NCBI GenBank assembly: GCA_021731385.1
Contig: JAKFXM010000172.1
Span: forward strand, 1-11,413
Source of the DNA: Methanobacteriota archaeon
GTDB lineage: Archaea > Altiarchaeota > Altiarchaeia > IMC4 > QMZM01
Length of the DNA stretch: 11,413 nt
Direction: 5' to 3'
Shown in pieces: positions 5,530 through 11,397 of the stretch; position 1 is the first letter of the stretch, and the number at the start of each line of letters is the position of its first letter. Position numbers and translations under genes: made by a program. Below the pieces are notes generated by a model. It made no database searches. It was given only the letters and a program-made list of their open reading frames with translations, and was not told the origin of the DNA.

Positions 5530-6010
5530 TCATATCCCTCTTTAATTGCCAATTCTCAACAAATTTTTTAACTTTCCAGATATACCCCTCATCTATCACT
5601 TCTTTTGTTTTAAGTTCGAGTAGACTAACTGGTTTTTTCTGGCATAGATGTCCCATATCCCTAAATGTACTTTTGCTTTCAGAACTACCATGTGTACAAA
5701 AGAAGGCTACTTTTTTAAAACACCCCTTATTTTGAGAAATATATGTCCTAATTGGACTAGACATAGTACCAGCCCAAACAGGCGTACCAATTATCACGAG
5801 ATCATATAAGGCGGGGGCTTTCTTAATCCCTTCTATTACGACAAGTTTTTTCAGAATTGCATCCCGGCCGGACATTAAATAACCTAAAACACCGGTTCTA
5901 TTCTTTTTATCAAGAATTTCTTCAATATCACATTTAAGATTGCTTGAAATAGTTTCAGCAACCTTTTTTGTTGTTCCTGTTCTTGAATAAAATACAACGA
6001 GTGATTTCAT
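5510..6010 (-). CDS. Flavodoxin family protein
   Basis: This 166-aa protein has the flavodoxin fold signature. A first strand (SLVVFYSRTGTTKKVAETI, about 3-21) contains the FMN-phosphate loop SRTGTTKK. A later LVIIGTPVWAGTMSSPIRTYI (about 71-91) contains the second FMN loop, and VAFFCTHGSSES (about 101-112) the third. It probably acts as a soluble one- or two-electron carrier or FMN-dependent reductase in the cytoplasm. The closest types are the flavodoxin-like proteins of anaerobic archaea, and the partner is unknown. The start is ATG 6010, 2 bases after the stop of the chimeric ORF (6013-6156). A TATA-like stretch (TTTTATA, about 6025-6031) lies within that ORF. The 3' end overlaps pyrK by 20 bases, so the two are probably cotranscribed, but electron transfer between them is only a guess. 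Confidence 0.88.
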   Translation of the reverse strand: MKSLVVFYSRTGTTKKVAETISSNLKCDIEEILDKKNRTGVLGYLMSGRDAILKKLVVIEGIKKAPALYDLVIIGTPVWAGTMSSPIRTYISQNKGCFKKVAFFCTHGSSESKSTFRDMGHLCQKKPVSLLELKTKEVIDEGYIWKVKKFVENWQLKRDMNEIGNR

Positions 6011-6012
6011 TT

Positions 6013-6156
6013 TTACACCGCCCGTATAAAATTACAATTCTCATCAACCTCTACAAAGTGATGTGACTTTCCCTCCCTGAACCCGGAGCATTGCAAACTG
6101 TCCCGGAATTGCATTGAATTTCTTGTTTTAAGAATTTTGGCAATTTCTAATTTCAT
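6013..6156 (-). pseudogene. Chimeric 47-codon ORF: pyrK start fused to lipoprotein-gene tail
   Basis: Read on the minus strand, the frame opens with MKLEIAKILK, close to the PyrK start (MKLETVKILK). It then continues through a second piece of pyrK in a different frame (6089-6128, identical over 40 nt to 5422-5461, with about 40 bases of pyrK missing in between). It ends with CSGFREGKSHHFVEVDENC and NFIRAV, the C-terminus of the lipoprotein encoded at 6989-7309. Bases 6040-6093 are identical over 54 nt to 7016-7069. The two perfect matches overlap by CATTG (6089-6093), a microhomology junction. The first piece (6130-6156) matches pyrK at 21 of 27 bases. It is most likely recombination debris, yet the frame is open throughout and ends 2 bases before the flavodoxin ATG, so expression is possible. 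Confidence 0.75.
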
Positions 6157-6168
6157 TTGCTAAAATTA

Positions 6169-6546
6169 TCACGAACTTGCAGGGAGTAGTCCGGGAATTT
6201 TTGTAGGAGCGGGCAGAAGAATCGGCAGAATTAATACATTTGCCTTAATAACAGGTTTCACTATCCTTCCCTTCTTTTCAAGTTCAACGATACCAAACTC
6301 GTTTAATATCTTCAAATCCCTTTCAACCGCACTAAGTTGCCTACCAACCTTTTCCGATAACTCTGAAATGGATTCCAATCTTCTGTAAGAAATTGTGTTT
6401 ATCAGTTCTATCCTCTTTTTTGTAAACAGTTTACTGACTTCCCTATCTTGTAATGATAACAAAACACCACTATCGGGTGTATCTTTTGGGTTTCTCCATA
6501 CCTCATCAAGAAAGCGGACTATACCCTCCCACCTATCATCACTCAT
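6169..6546 (-). CDS. HTH protein, HVO_A0114-like; putative antitoxin
   Basis: The core has TKKRIELINTISYRRLESISELSEKVGRQLSAVERDLKILNEFGIVELEKKGR. This is a winged helix-turn-helix with a leading LFTKKR segment, typical of the archaeal HVO_A0114-type regulators often found beside small toxin-like proteins. The C-terminus is a hydrophobic, proline-rich tail (VLILPILLPAPTKIPGLLP). I place the start at ATG 6546 because AGGT and GTGAT precede it at suitable spacing, and it then begins 10 bases after the stop of the upstream gene. A longer frame from ATG 6603 would add 19 residues and overlap the neighbour by 47 bases. It probably binds the operon promoter and counteracts its partner; this is inferred from gene order. 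The partner's family assignment is less sure than the HTH fold. Confidence 0.78.
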   Translation of the reverse strand: MSDDRWEGIVRFLDEVWRNPKDTPDSGVLLSLQDREVSKLFTKKRIELINTISYRRLESISELSEKVGRQLSAVERDLKILNEFGIVELEKKGRIVKPVIKANVLILPILLPAPTKIPGLLPASS

Positions 6547-6556
6547 TTTATACCTA

Positions 6557-6874
6557 TCACTTGTGCTTTTCCTTTTGTATATAGTATTGTTTGTATTTTT
6601 CATAATTCTCTTTTATTTGAGAGAGATAATAATCAAATATTATTTTCAATGGCATGATATTTCGCAAAGGTATTGGTTTATCATTAATCCAATGGCGTTG
6701 CTCATGTAGATATCCATGAGCCGTATCTACTCTATATACCTCATGCCATTTGTCATTTATTTTTGTTCTATAGTTTAGAACAAAATAGACAATCTCTGCA
6801 TTATCGTTATATTCGAATTTTACATCTATTACATTCTCCTCTGTCAGAGGTATACAAAATTTCTTTGTTGTCAT
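6557..6874 (-). CDS. Putative toxin-like protein (DUF7718/TumE-type) paired with HTH gene
   Basis: This 105-aa protein is mostly beta strands in its first half (IPLTEENVIDVKFEYNDN, IVYFVLNYRTKINDKWHEVYR). A conserved-looking stretch, VDTAHGYLHEQRHW (about 49-62), follows, and it ends in a charged helix (YYLSQIKENYEKYKQYYIQKEK). The DTAHG-type motif with surrounding strands resembles a family annotated as DUF7718; the gene order with an HVO_A0114-like regulator also recalls TumE-TumA pairs. I cannot separate these two from sequence alone. The likely role is the effector of a toxin-antitoxin pair, possibly an RNA-directed enzyme, which is inference. No Shine-Dalgarno motif precedes its ATG. Its start lies inside a short ORF (6807-6917) that does have a strong one, so translation may be coupled. 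Confidence 0.65.
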   Translation of the reverse strand: MTTKKFCIPLTEENVIDVKFEYNDNAEIVYFVLNYRTKINDKWHEVYRVDTAHGYLHEQRHWINDKPIPLRNIMPLKIIFDYYLSQIKENYEKYKQYYIQKEKHK

Positions 6875-6917
6875 TTCTAATTATTTTTCCCACTACCGCT
6901 CCGTTTTTCGTTTCCAT
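6807..6917 (-). CDS. Possible 36-codon leader ORF overlapping the toxin gene start
   Basis: ATG 6917 is preceded by AGGTGA, a near-ideal ribosome binding site, with a 5-base spacer. A TATA-like box lies 35-45 bases upstream. The frame reads METKNGAVVGKIIRNDNKEI and stops at 6807, overlapping the first 22 codons of the toxin gene in another frame. It may be a leader peptide that feeds re-initiation at the toxin ATG, or it may mark a frameshifted alternative N-terminus. The first 20 residues look protein-like and the rest less so. Confidence 0.3.
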   Translation of the reverse strand: METKNGAVVGKIIRNDNKEILYTSDRGECNRCKIRI

Positions 6918-6922
6918 GTTTT

Positions 6923-6964
6923 TCACCTATGTTTTATTTAGTAGTTATACCTACATAAATACTT
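6923..6964 (-). promoter_or_regulatory. TATA box and strong Shine-Dalgarno site of the toxin-antitoxin operon
   Basis: On the minus strand AAGTATTTATGT (6964-6953) is a TATA-like box. Transcription would start near 6931, giving a leader of about 14 bases that contains AGGTGA (6928-6923) before ATG 6917. The spacing of both elements agrees with that start codon rather than with the toxin ATG at 6874. Confidence 0.45.
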
Positions 6965-6988
6965 AACATTTTTTGTTATGTATTAAAA

Positions 6989-7309
6989 TTACACTGCCCT
7001 TATTAAATTGCATTCCTCATCAACCTCTACAAAGTGATGTGACTTTCCCTCCCTGAACCCGGAGCATTGATTTTCAGGAATATTATCAACCAATTGCCTT
7101 GGACTATGCGCAACATCGCAGACCCAGTCAGGATAGGTATCATTTGAAAGACAAGGGCCATTGCTTAAATCCCTGCCAGAATCCAGTCTATCTTTACACA
7201 AACTTATGCATGCATTAATTGCAGGATTCTCTTCGGATTTTTCCTGTATGCAACTACTTAGCAGAATTACTGCTATTAATCCAATTAACATAAGAATCTT
7301 TTCTCTCAT
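6989..7309 (-). CDS. Small six-cysteine lipoprotein, unknown function
   Basis: The 106-aa product begins with a signal peptide (MREKILMLIGLIAVILLSSC) ending in a lipobox-like LSSC, so Cys20 is the probable lipid anchor and the rest would be outside the membrane. The mature part holds six further cysteines (34, 38, 53, 64, 82, 100). Recognisable stretches are INACISLCKDRLDSGRDLS, GPCLSN, WVCDVAHSPRQ and CSGFREGKSHHFVEVD. I recall similar small secreted proteins in uncultured archaea but no assigned function. Three disulfides are possible. Its ATG overlaps the PP2C stop by ATGA, so translation is coupled to the phosphatase. Its last 24 codons are copied in the chimeric ORF at 6013-6156. Confidence 0.82.
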   Translation of the reverse strand: MREKILMLIGLIAVILLSSCIQEKSEENPAINACISLCKDRLDSGRDLSNGPCLSNDTYPDWVCDVAHSPRQLVDNIPENQCSGFREGKSHHFVEVDEECNLIRAV

Positions 7310-8136
7310 TCTTCCATCTTTGCAATAATCACCGAAATATTATCAGGACCCCCCCTTTCATTTGCAAGTTCTATTAGTTTATTACATGCATCGTTTGGAT
7401 TATTATCTAGAATAATCTCCATTATCCTGCTTTCTTCCACAACATCAGTAAGCCCGTCACAGCAGACAAGTATTATGTCCCCCTCCACGAGTTTTATTTC
7501 AAATGTATCAATCTCAATGCTCGGGGAAATGCCAACTGCTCTAGTAAGGGTGCCATCGGCAAGTGTATGATCAACTGTAATCTGCCTTATCTCATCTTTA
7601 CTAACTATGTAAAGCCTGCCGTCTCCGACATTTCCCACATACAAATTTCCGTTTTCAAGAATTGCAGCAACAACTGTCGTGCCCATTCCAGAGCATTCAG
7701 GATTCTCAGTTGCATAATCTAATATTTCATTATTTGCTTCCAAAATGGCGGATTTCAACAAATTTCCGTAATTGCCATTACCTAAATTTTTCTTGCCCGA
7801 ATCAGAAACTATAGGTTTCTTGTTGGGCCCGAATTTGCTTTCAGCAAATTGGGCCCAAAAACTGCTTTGCAGTTTTTCGGGCACAAAAATTTCCTTTAGG
7901 AAATTTTTCTTGTTCTTTGAAAGTAAACCCCCTAAAACAAATTCTGCAACAGTTTTTACTCCAAGATAACTTGCAGTCTCGCCTGCATTATACCCGCCCA
8001 ATCCGTCTGCCAGGATTAGTAGAGAAATTTCGGTCCTTTCAGACGAATATGATGTACCTAACCTAACAACTGCAATGCTGTCCTCGTCTAAATCCCTCAC
8101 TCTACCGATGTCGGATTTATATGCTATATCACTCAT
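7306..8136 (-). CDS. PP2C (PPM) family serine/threonine protein phosphatase, with palindromic insertion
   Basis: PPM phosphatases remove phosphate from Ser/Thr using two metal ions bound by aspartates. The 276-aa protein shows the family motifs in order: GRVRDLDEDS (11-20), the metal-site ADGLGGYNAG (43-52), GMGTTVVAAIL (150-160), VGDGRLY (170-176), VCCDGLTDVV (224-233) and GGPDNISVIIA (262-272). No membrane segment is seen, so it is a stand-alone cytoplasmic enzyme similar to PrpC/Stp. Residues about 77-115 are extra and are encoded by the palindromic element at 7792-7915, placed between the strand after DGLGG and the GMGTT motif, a loop-rich site. Removing it leaves a continuous, ordinary sequence. 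It overlaps pyrD by 8 bases (ATGAGTGA) and the lipoprotein gene by 4. No kinase gene is nearby. Confidence 0.92.
   Translation of the reverse strand: MSDIAYKSDIGRVRDLDEDSIAVVRLGTSYSSERTEISLLILADGLGGYNAGETASYLGVKTVAEFVLGGLLSKNKKNFLKEIFVPEKLQSSFWAQFAESKFGPNKKPIVSDSGKKNLGNGNYGNLLKSAILEANNEILDYATENPECSGMGTTVVAAILENGNLYVGNVGDGRLYIVSKDEIRQITVDHTLADGTLTRAVGISPSIEIDTFEIKLVEGDIILVCCDGLTDVVEESRIMEIILDNNPNDACNKLIELANERGGPDNISVIIAKMEE
7792..7915. repeat. In-frame palindromic insertion element in the PP2C gene
   Basis: Stems were read by eye on the + strand. AGAAACT 7804-7810 pairs with 7814-7820. 7825-7839 pairs with 7843-7856, with one unpaired G and a TTC loop. 7854-7865 pairs with 7869-7881, loop TTT. 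AAAAATTTCC 7885-7894 pairs with 7899-7908. TGCCCG 7794-7799 can close the set with CGGGCA 7878-7883. CTTGCCC (7792) and CTTGTTC (7909) are 117 bases apart, exactly 39 codons. Both ends match the pyrK element, including CTTGCCCGAATCAG and a final A5-T5 hairpin followed by CTTGTYCTT. Arms differ between the two copies but remain complementary. The encoded peptides share KKN, FGP and DSGK. Confidence 0.88.
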
Positions 8137-9049
8137 GAGCCTTCCCTATAATTTCGCTTAATTTTGAATAATTGTTTTTTTTCATGAATTCCTCAATTTC
8201 ATTGCAAACATTCATGAAAATTCCAATTCCTTTATTCATAACGCCTGTTCCAATTCCAGCGGCACTTGCTCCAGCCATCATCATCTCAACGGCATCATTT
8301 CCTGTCTGAATTCCACCCACCCCTATAATCGGAATTTCAACAGTCTCATATATCTCATAAACACAGCGTACCGCGATTGGCTTTATTGCAGGACCTGAAA
8401 GACCACCTGTCTTGTTCGTCAGAACCGGTCTTCCTGTTTCTGCATTTATAAGCATCCCCGGACCCACCGTATTGATTGCAGATAGTGCATCAGCCCCGGC
8501 ATCCTCAACAGCCCCTGCAATTGTCTTTATATCAGAAACATTTGGTGTTAGTTTTACAATGAGCGGGATTTTCGTTTTGTTCTTTATGGCTTCAACGACC
8601 ATTGCAGATGATTTTGGGTCGCATCCGAAGGACTTTCCGAATTCATCCTCCACATTCGGGCATGAAATATTTGCTTCAATGAAATCCGGTTTTGCCCCTG
8701 AAACTTTTTCTGCAACATCGCCAAATTCTGAGGCTGTTTTTCCATAAATACTGGCAATCACAGGAACACCAGAATTCCGAACCGCTTTTTTTAATTCATC
8801 AATCGCTTCATCTATGTTTGGGCATGACAAACCCACAGCATTCAGCATTCCATTTTCAAGAACTGCAACTACCGGAGTTTTATGACCCTCCCTTTTTACA
8901 GGGCCTATTGATTTTGTAGTAACCGCACCTGCCCCGGATTTTGCAACTCTCACGAGGGAAGATGCAGTAATTCCAAGAATTCCTGACGCTAATACTGTCG
9001 GATTTCTGAGTTTTGTTTTGCAGATTTTTGTGGATAGGTTAATTTTCAT
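8129..9049 (-). CDS. pyrD: Dihydroorotate dehydrogenase, catalytic subunit (class 1B)
   Basis: This FMN enzyme oxidises dihydroorotate to orotate in pyrimidine synthesis. The 306-aa TIM barrel opens with LSTKICKTKLRNPTVLASG and has the FMN/substrate stretch AVTTKSIGP (42-50) and ENGMLNAVGL (65-74). The catalytic base is a cysteine in ANISCPNVE (Cys130), which marks class 1 rather than class 2. Lys in IVKLTPN and the C-terminal phosphate-binding GVGGIQTGNDAVEMMMAGA and IGTGVM complete the site. The type B assignment rests on a pyrK gene in the same run. The start is ATG 9049, overlapping by ATGA the restored HEPN frame. The PP2C gene overlaps its 3' end by 8 bases. No anomaly was seen in the sequence itself. 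Confidence 0.95.
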   Translation of the reverse strand: MKINLSTKICKTKLRNPTVLASGILGITASSLVRVAKSGAGAVTTKSIGPVKREGHKTPVVAVLENGMLNAVGLSCPNIDEAIDELKKAVRNSGVPVIASIYGKTASEFGDVAEKVSGAKPDFIEANISCPNVEDEFGKSFGCDPKSSAMVVEAIKNKTKIPLIVKLTPNVSDIKTIAGAVEDAGADALSAINTVGPGMLINAETGRPVLTNKTGGLSGPAIKPIAVRCVYEIYETVEIPIIGVGGIQTGNDAVEMMMAGASAAGIGTGVMNKGIGIFMNVCNEIEEFMKKNNYSKLSEIIGKAHE

Positions 9050-9431
9050 TTTGTTTTGCTCTCTAAAACATTTAGAACAACATCCCTCACCTTCAATGCA
9101 GTTTTATATGCCTTTCTTGCTTCCTTCAGTGTTGCATTTTCTCCAGGGTATCTAAAGTCAACTGCAAATTCGGTTAAAAATAAAGATCCTCATCTCTTAA
9201 TTCATTAATCTCGGTTGTCCTACCAATGAGTCCCTCTTTTAGGAAATATAAATCATGCGCCTTGACAACATCTATACCGAAAAATTCCCATAATGCCTTC
9301 AAATACTTCTCAGCAGCCTGTTGAGCATGAAATGCAGCAATATCTGCAAATCTTTTTCTATTCAGGAGTTCCCTGCAAACCTCCAAATCACTTTCGGCCT
9401 TATCCAACCACTCCCCCATAATCTCTTTCAT
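9046..9431 (-). pseudogene. HEPN domain gene with a single-base frameshift
   Basis: HEPN proteins paired with MNT nucleotidyltransferases are usually RNase toxins. The first frame (9431-9174, 85 aa) has the HEPN core: WLDKAESDLEVCRELLNRK, DIAAFHAQQAAEKYLKALWE (FHAQQAAEK is diagnostic) and KAHDL. It stops at 9174. The missing C-terminus continues in another frame from about 9173 to a TGA at 9046: TEFAVDFRYPGENATLKEAR, then KAYKTALKVRDVVLNVLE. This is the normal end of the family. One more T in the run of five at 9176-9180 (minus strand) would give DEDLYFLTEFAVDF and a protein of about 128 aa. The restored stop overlaps the pyrD ATG as ATGA, as in the rest of the operon. The cause may be real inactivation, slippage or a sequencing error. 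Confidence 0.85.
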
Positions 9432-9768
9432 AGATCACTTCTCCCTTATCAATAATTTCTTTTATAAAACTGTCACCAATCTTAAGTCTCCTTTCTATTT
9501 CATCCCTCGTTTTCAGTAAGACATCAATTGGCTTCTTTGGTAAGGTCTTATGGAACATTAATCCCATCTTTGTTCTTAGATCTCTGTCTTTCTTACTGCC
9601 AATCACCAGAACGTCTATATCGCTTTCTTTGGTTACACCTCCTTTGGCATAAGATCCAAACAAAATAACCTTGTCTATATCTATCTTATTTGCAATTTCC
9701 TCAGAGCATTTGTATAATTTTCTCACAACAATTTTTTTATCATTCATCTTGGATGTACTTCTTTTCAT
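9400..9768 (-). CDS. MNT-type nucleotidyltransferase, putative antitoxin of the HEPN gene
   Basis: The 122-aa protein has the minimal nucleotidyltransferase signature VILFGSYAKGGVTKESDIDVLV (34-55 region). The GS motif is at 38-39, the metal-binding Asp pair at 50 and 52, and a third carboxylate in PIDVLL (Asp82). In known HEPN-MNT systems this enzyme modifies the HEPN toxin with AMP and so silences it, which is family knowledge applied here. Its ATG overlaps the fibrillarin stop as ATGA, and its 3' end overlaps the HEPN start by 32 bases, so the three genes are translated together. An internal start at Met8 (9747) is possible. All catalytic residues are present, so the antitoxin appears intact although the partner is frameshifted. 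Confidence 0.88.
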   Translation of the reverse strand: MKRSTSKMNDKKIVVRKLYKCSEEIANKIDIDKVILFGSYAKGGVTKESDIDVLVIGSKKDRDLRTKMGLMFHKTLPKKPIDVLLKTRDEIERRLKIGDSFIKEIIDKGEVIYERDYGGVVG

Positions 9769-10412
9769 TTCGCCTTCAAATTCACAAGCACATGGTCCTT
9801 GTCATAAGGATTCAGGTCTATAATCTGAAGTATCTGAAATCTTTCCTTCAACTTATCGATTTCTTCCCTGAATATATCCTTCGGCTTTCTGATAGAATCT
9901 ATGCTCCTTGCCTTTATCGCAAACATTGCATTTCCCGGCTGGAATTCCTCTGAATTCCTTAGAAGAATTTCGGCCTGGTTTGGCTGTGCAACATCCTGAT
10001 AGATGACTTCTACCCTACCTATCTTACTAAAATATTCTCTCGGTCTTCTTGCATCCGCGAGGATTGGAATCATGTTCGTCTTTTTCATTGTTACAGGAAT
10101 CAATTCGCGCATCATCCTCTTTGAGGATTCTATGCAATACACAAGGCCATTGCTGCATATATCCGCAATATGGCTTGCTGTAGTTCCTGAAGAGGCACCA
10201 AGATAAAGAACATTCGAATTCCTGTTCAGTGGAAATTCCTTTAAACCATTTTCTATCGCTGCTGCAAGTTTGCTCCTCAACGGATCCCAAATCCTGTATT
10301 CCTCACCCTTCTGTCTTATCAGTTTTTCGTCATAAACCCGGAATCCCGGAGCAAGATTCTCTGTTGCAAGTTTTCCGTTTATCTTATAAACACCGTTGAA
10401 AATCTGCCTCAT
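9765..10412 (-). CDS. flpA: Fibrillarin-like rRNA/tRNA 2'-O-methyltransferase
   Basis: Fibrillarin is the catalytic subunit of archaeal C/D-box sRNPs and methylates ribose 2'-OH at guide-RNA-chosen sites. The 215-aa protein has the short archaeal N-terminal domain and the conserved EEYRIWDPLRSKLAAAI (38-54). The SAM-binding strand-loop is VLYLGASSGTTASHIAD (68-84), followed by CIESSKRMMREL, ILADARRP, and VIYQDVAQPNQAEIL (137-151). The end is KDHVLVNLKAK. Length is normal. Nop5, which is often the neighbour, is not beside it; instead the gene heads an operon with MNT, HEPN, pyrD, PP2C and the lipoprotein. A TATA-like stretch centred about 27 bases before its ATG suggests a leaderless transcript. 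Confidence 0.95.
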   Translation of the reverse strand: MRQIFNGVYKINGKLATENLAPGFRVYDEKLIRQKGEEYRIWDPLRSKLAAAIENGLKEFPLNRNSNVLYLGASSGTTASHIADICSNGLVYCIESSKRMMRELIPVTMKKTNMIPILADARRPREYFSKIGRVEVIYQDVAQPNQAEILLRNSEEFQPGNAMFAIKARSIDSIRKPKDIFREEIDKLKERFQILQIIDLNPYDKDHVLVNLKAK

Positions 10413-10453
10413 TTTTTAAGTTTATTAATTAGTAACTTATTATTTAACTGGAG
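10413..10453. promoter_or_regulatory. Compact divergent promoter between flpA and dapA
   Basis: The 41-bp gap holds two TATA-like boxes: AAGTTTATTAATT (10418-10430) for dapA, and on the minus strand TTAAATAATAAGTT (10447-10434) for flpA. Each is centred about 27-30 bases from the ATG it would serve, so both genes would be transcribed without a leader. The two boxes are so close that the pre-initiation complexes would probably compete. Confidence 0.55.
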
Positions 10454-11332
10454 ATGGAAATAAAGGGTCTTTTTACAGCGATTGTAACGCCGTTTGACAA
10501 AAAGGGGAATCTGGATGAAGAAGGTCTAAAGAGAAATATCAAATTTCAGATAGAAAATGGGGTTGATGGAATTGTGCCCGTTGGAACTACCGGAGAATCT
10601 GCAACACTTACTGAGGAAGAACACAAAAAGGTTATTGAAATTTCCATTGAGCATGCAAACGGGAGATGTCTCGTAATTGCGGGGACAGGAAGCAACAACA
10701 CCGCAGAGGCTATAGAGTATACAAGACACGCAAAGGATTCCGGTGCAGATGCTGCCCTCCTGATAACCCCTTACTACAATAAGCCGACGCAGGAAGGAAT
10801 TTATCAGCACTACAAGAAGATTGCTGAAACTGTAGACATCCCTATGATTCTTTACACCGTTCCGGGAAGGACAATGGTTAACATCGAGCCGCAGACGATG
10901 GAAAGGCTTTCAAAAATCCCGAACATTATAGGGCTCAAGGACGCATCCGGCAGCCTCGATCAGGTTACAAGAGAGATTCAGTTATGCGGAAATGATTTCA
11001 TAGTTCTTTCAGGAGATGATTCTATGAATTTTCCTATAATCTCACTTGGCGGAAAGGGCGCTATTTCGGTTGTAAGCAATATTGTCCCCGGATTGCTCAG
11101 GGAATCAGTATGGGCTGCACTTGATGGAAATTTAAAAAAGGCACGGGAATTGCACTACAAACTTTATCCATTATTCAGGATATTATTCATAGAGACCAAT
11201 CCTGCCCCGGTAAAGGCCGCAATGCAGATGCTCGGTCTTGCAGCAGGAGAACCAAGACTTCCTTTAGTTCCTGTTAGCAGTGAAAGCAGGGAGAAGATAA
11301 GAAAGGTTCTGGCGGAGATGGGTCTTTTGTAG
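10454..11332 (+). CDS. dapA: 4-hydroxy-tetrahydrodipicolinate synthase
   Basis: DapA condenses pyruvate with aspartate semialdehyde in the first committed step of the diaminopimelate/lysine pathway. The 292-aa TIM barrel shows LFTAIVTPF (6-14), the pyruvate site GTTGESATLTEEEH (44-57), YYNKPTQEG (107-115), LYTVPGRT (133-140, Tyr134 and Arg139) and the Schiff-base lysine in IIGLKDASG (Lys162). Length and motif spacing are normal. The family also contains aldolases with the same fold. The GTTGE and YTVPGRT combination favours DapA, although the common Asn of YNVPGRT is Thr here. No other lysine gene is in the window. The ATG at 10454 is served by a TATA-like box about 30 bases upstream. Confidence 0.93.
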   Translation: MEIKGLFTAIVTPFDKKGNLDEEGLKRNIKFQIENGVDGIVPVGTTGESATLTEEEHKKVIEISIEHANGRCLVIAGTGSNNTAEAIEYTRHAKDSGADAALLITPYYNKPTQEGIYQHYKKIAETVDIPMILYTVPGRTMVNIEPQTMERLSKIPNIIGLKDASGSLDQVTREIQLCGNDFIVLSGDDSMNFPIISLGGKGAISVVSNIVPGLLRESVWAALDGNLKKARELHYKLYPLFRILFIETNPAPVKAAMQMLGLAAGEPRLPLVPVSSESREKIRKVLAEMGLL

Positions 11333-11360
11333 ATTAAGAATTTATTTAAAAGAATTACAC

Positions 11361-11370
11361 AATATTAATC
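11361..11370 (+). promoter_or_regulatory. Possible TATA box of the tRNA gene
   Basis: AATATTAATC is centred about 32 bases upstream of the tRNA 5' end, giving a leader of only a few bases. A second AT-rich stretch (TTTATTTAAA, 11341-11350) lies further upstream. Confidence 0.35.
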
Positions 11371-11397
11371 CACTATTTTCTCTAATTTACTCAACAA

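Noticed and set aside
6169..6603. Longer start (ATG 6603) for the HTH antitoxin gene
   Set aside because: It would overlap the upstream gene by 47 bases and has a weak ribosome binding site, whereas ATG 6546 has AGGT/GTGAT at good spacing and follows the upstream stop by 10 bases. The longer form cannot be fully excluded.
8412..8747. 111-codon + strand ORF opposite pyrD
   Set aside because: It is antisense to a conserved enzyme with no start signal and no recognisable motif.
9765..10412. Nop5-fibrillarin operon
   Set aside because: No Nop5-like gene is present on either side; dapA is divergent and MNT follows.
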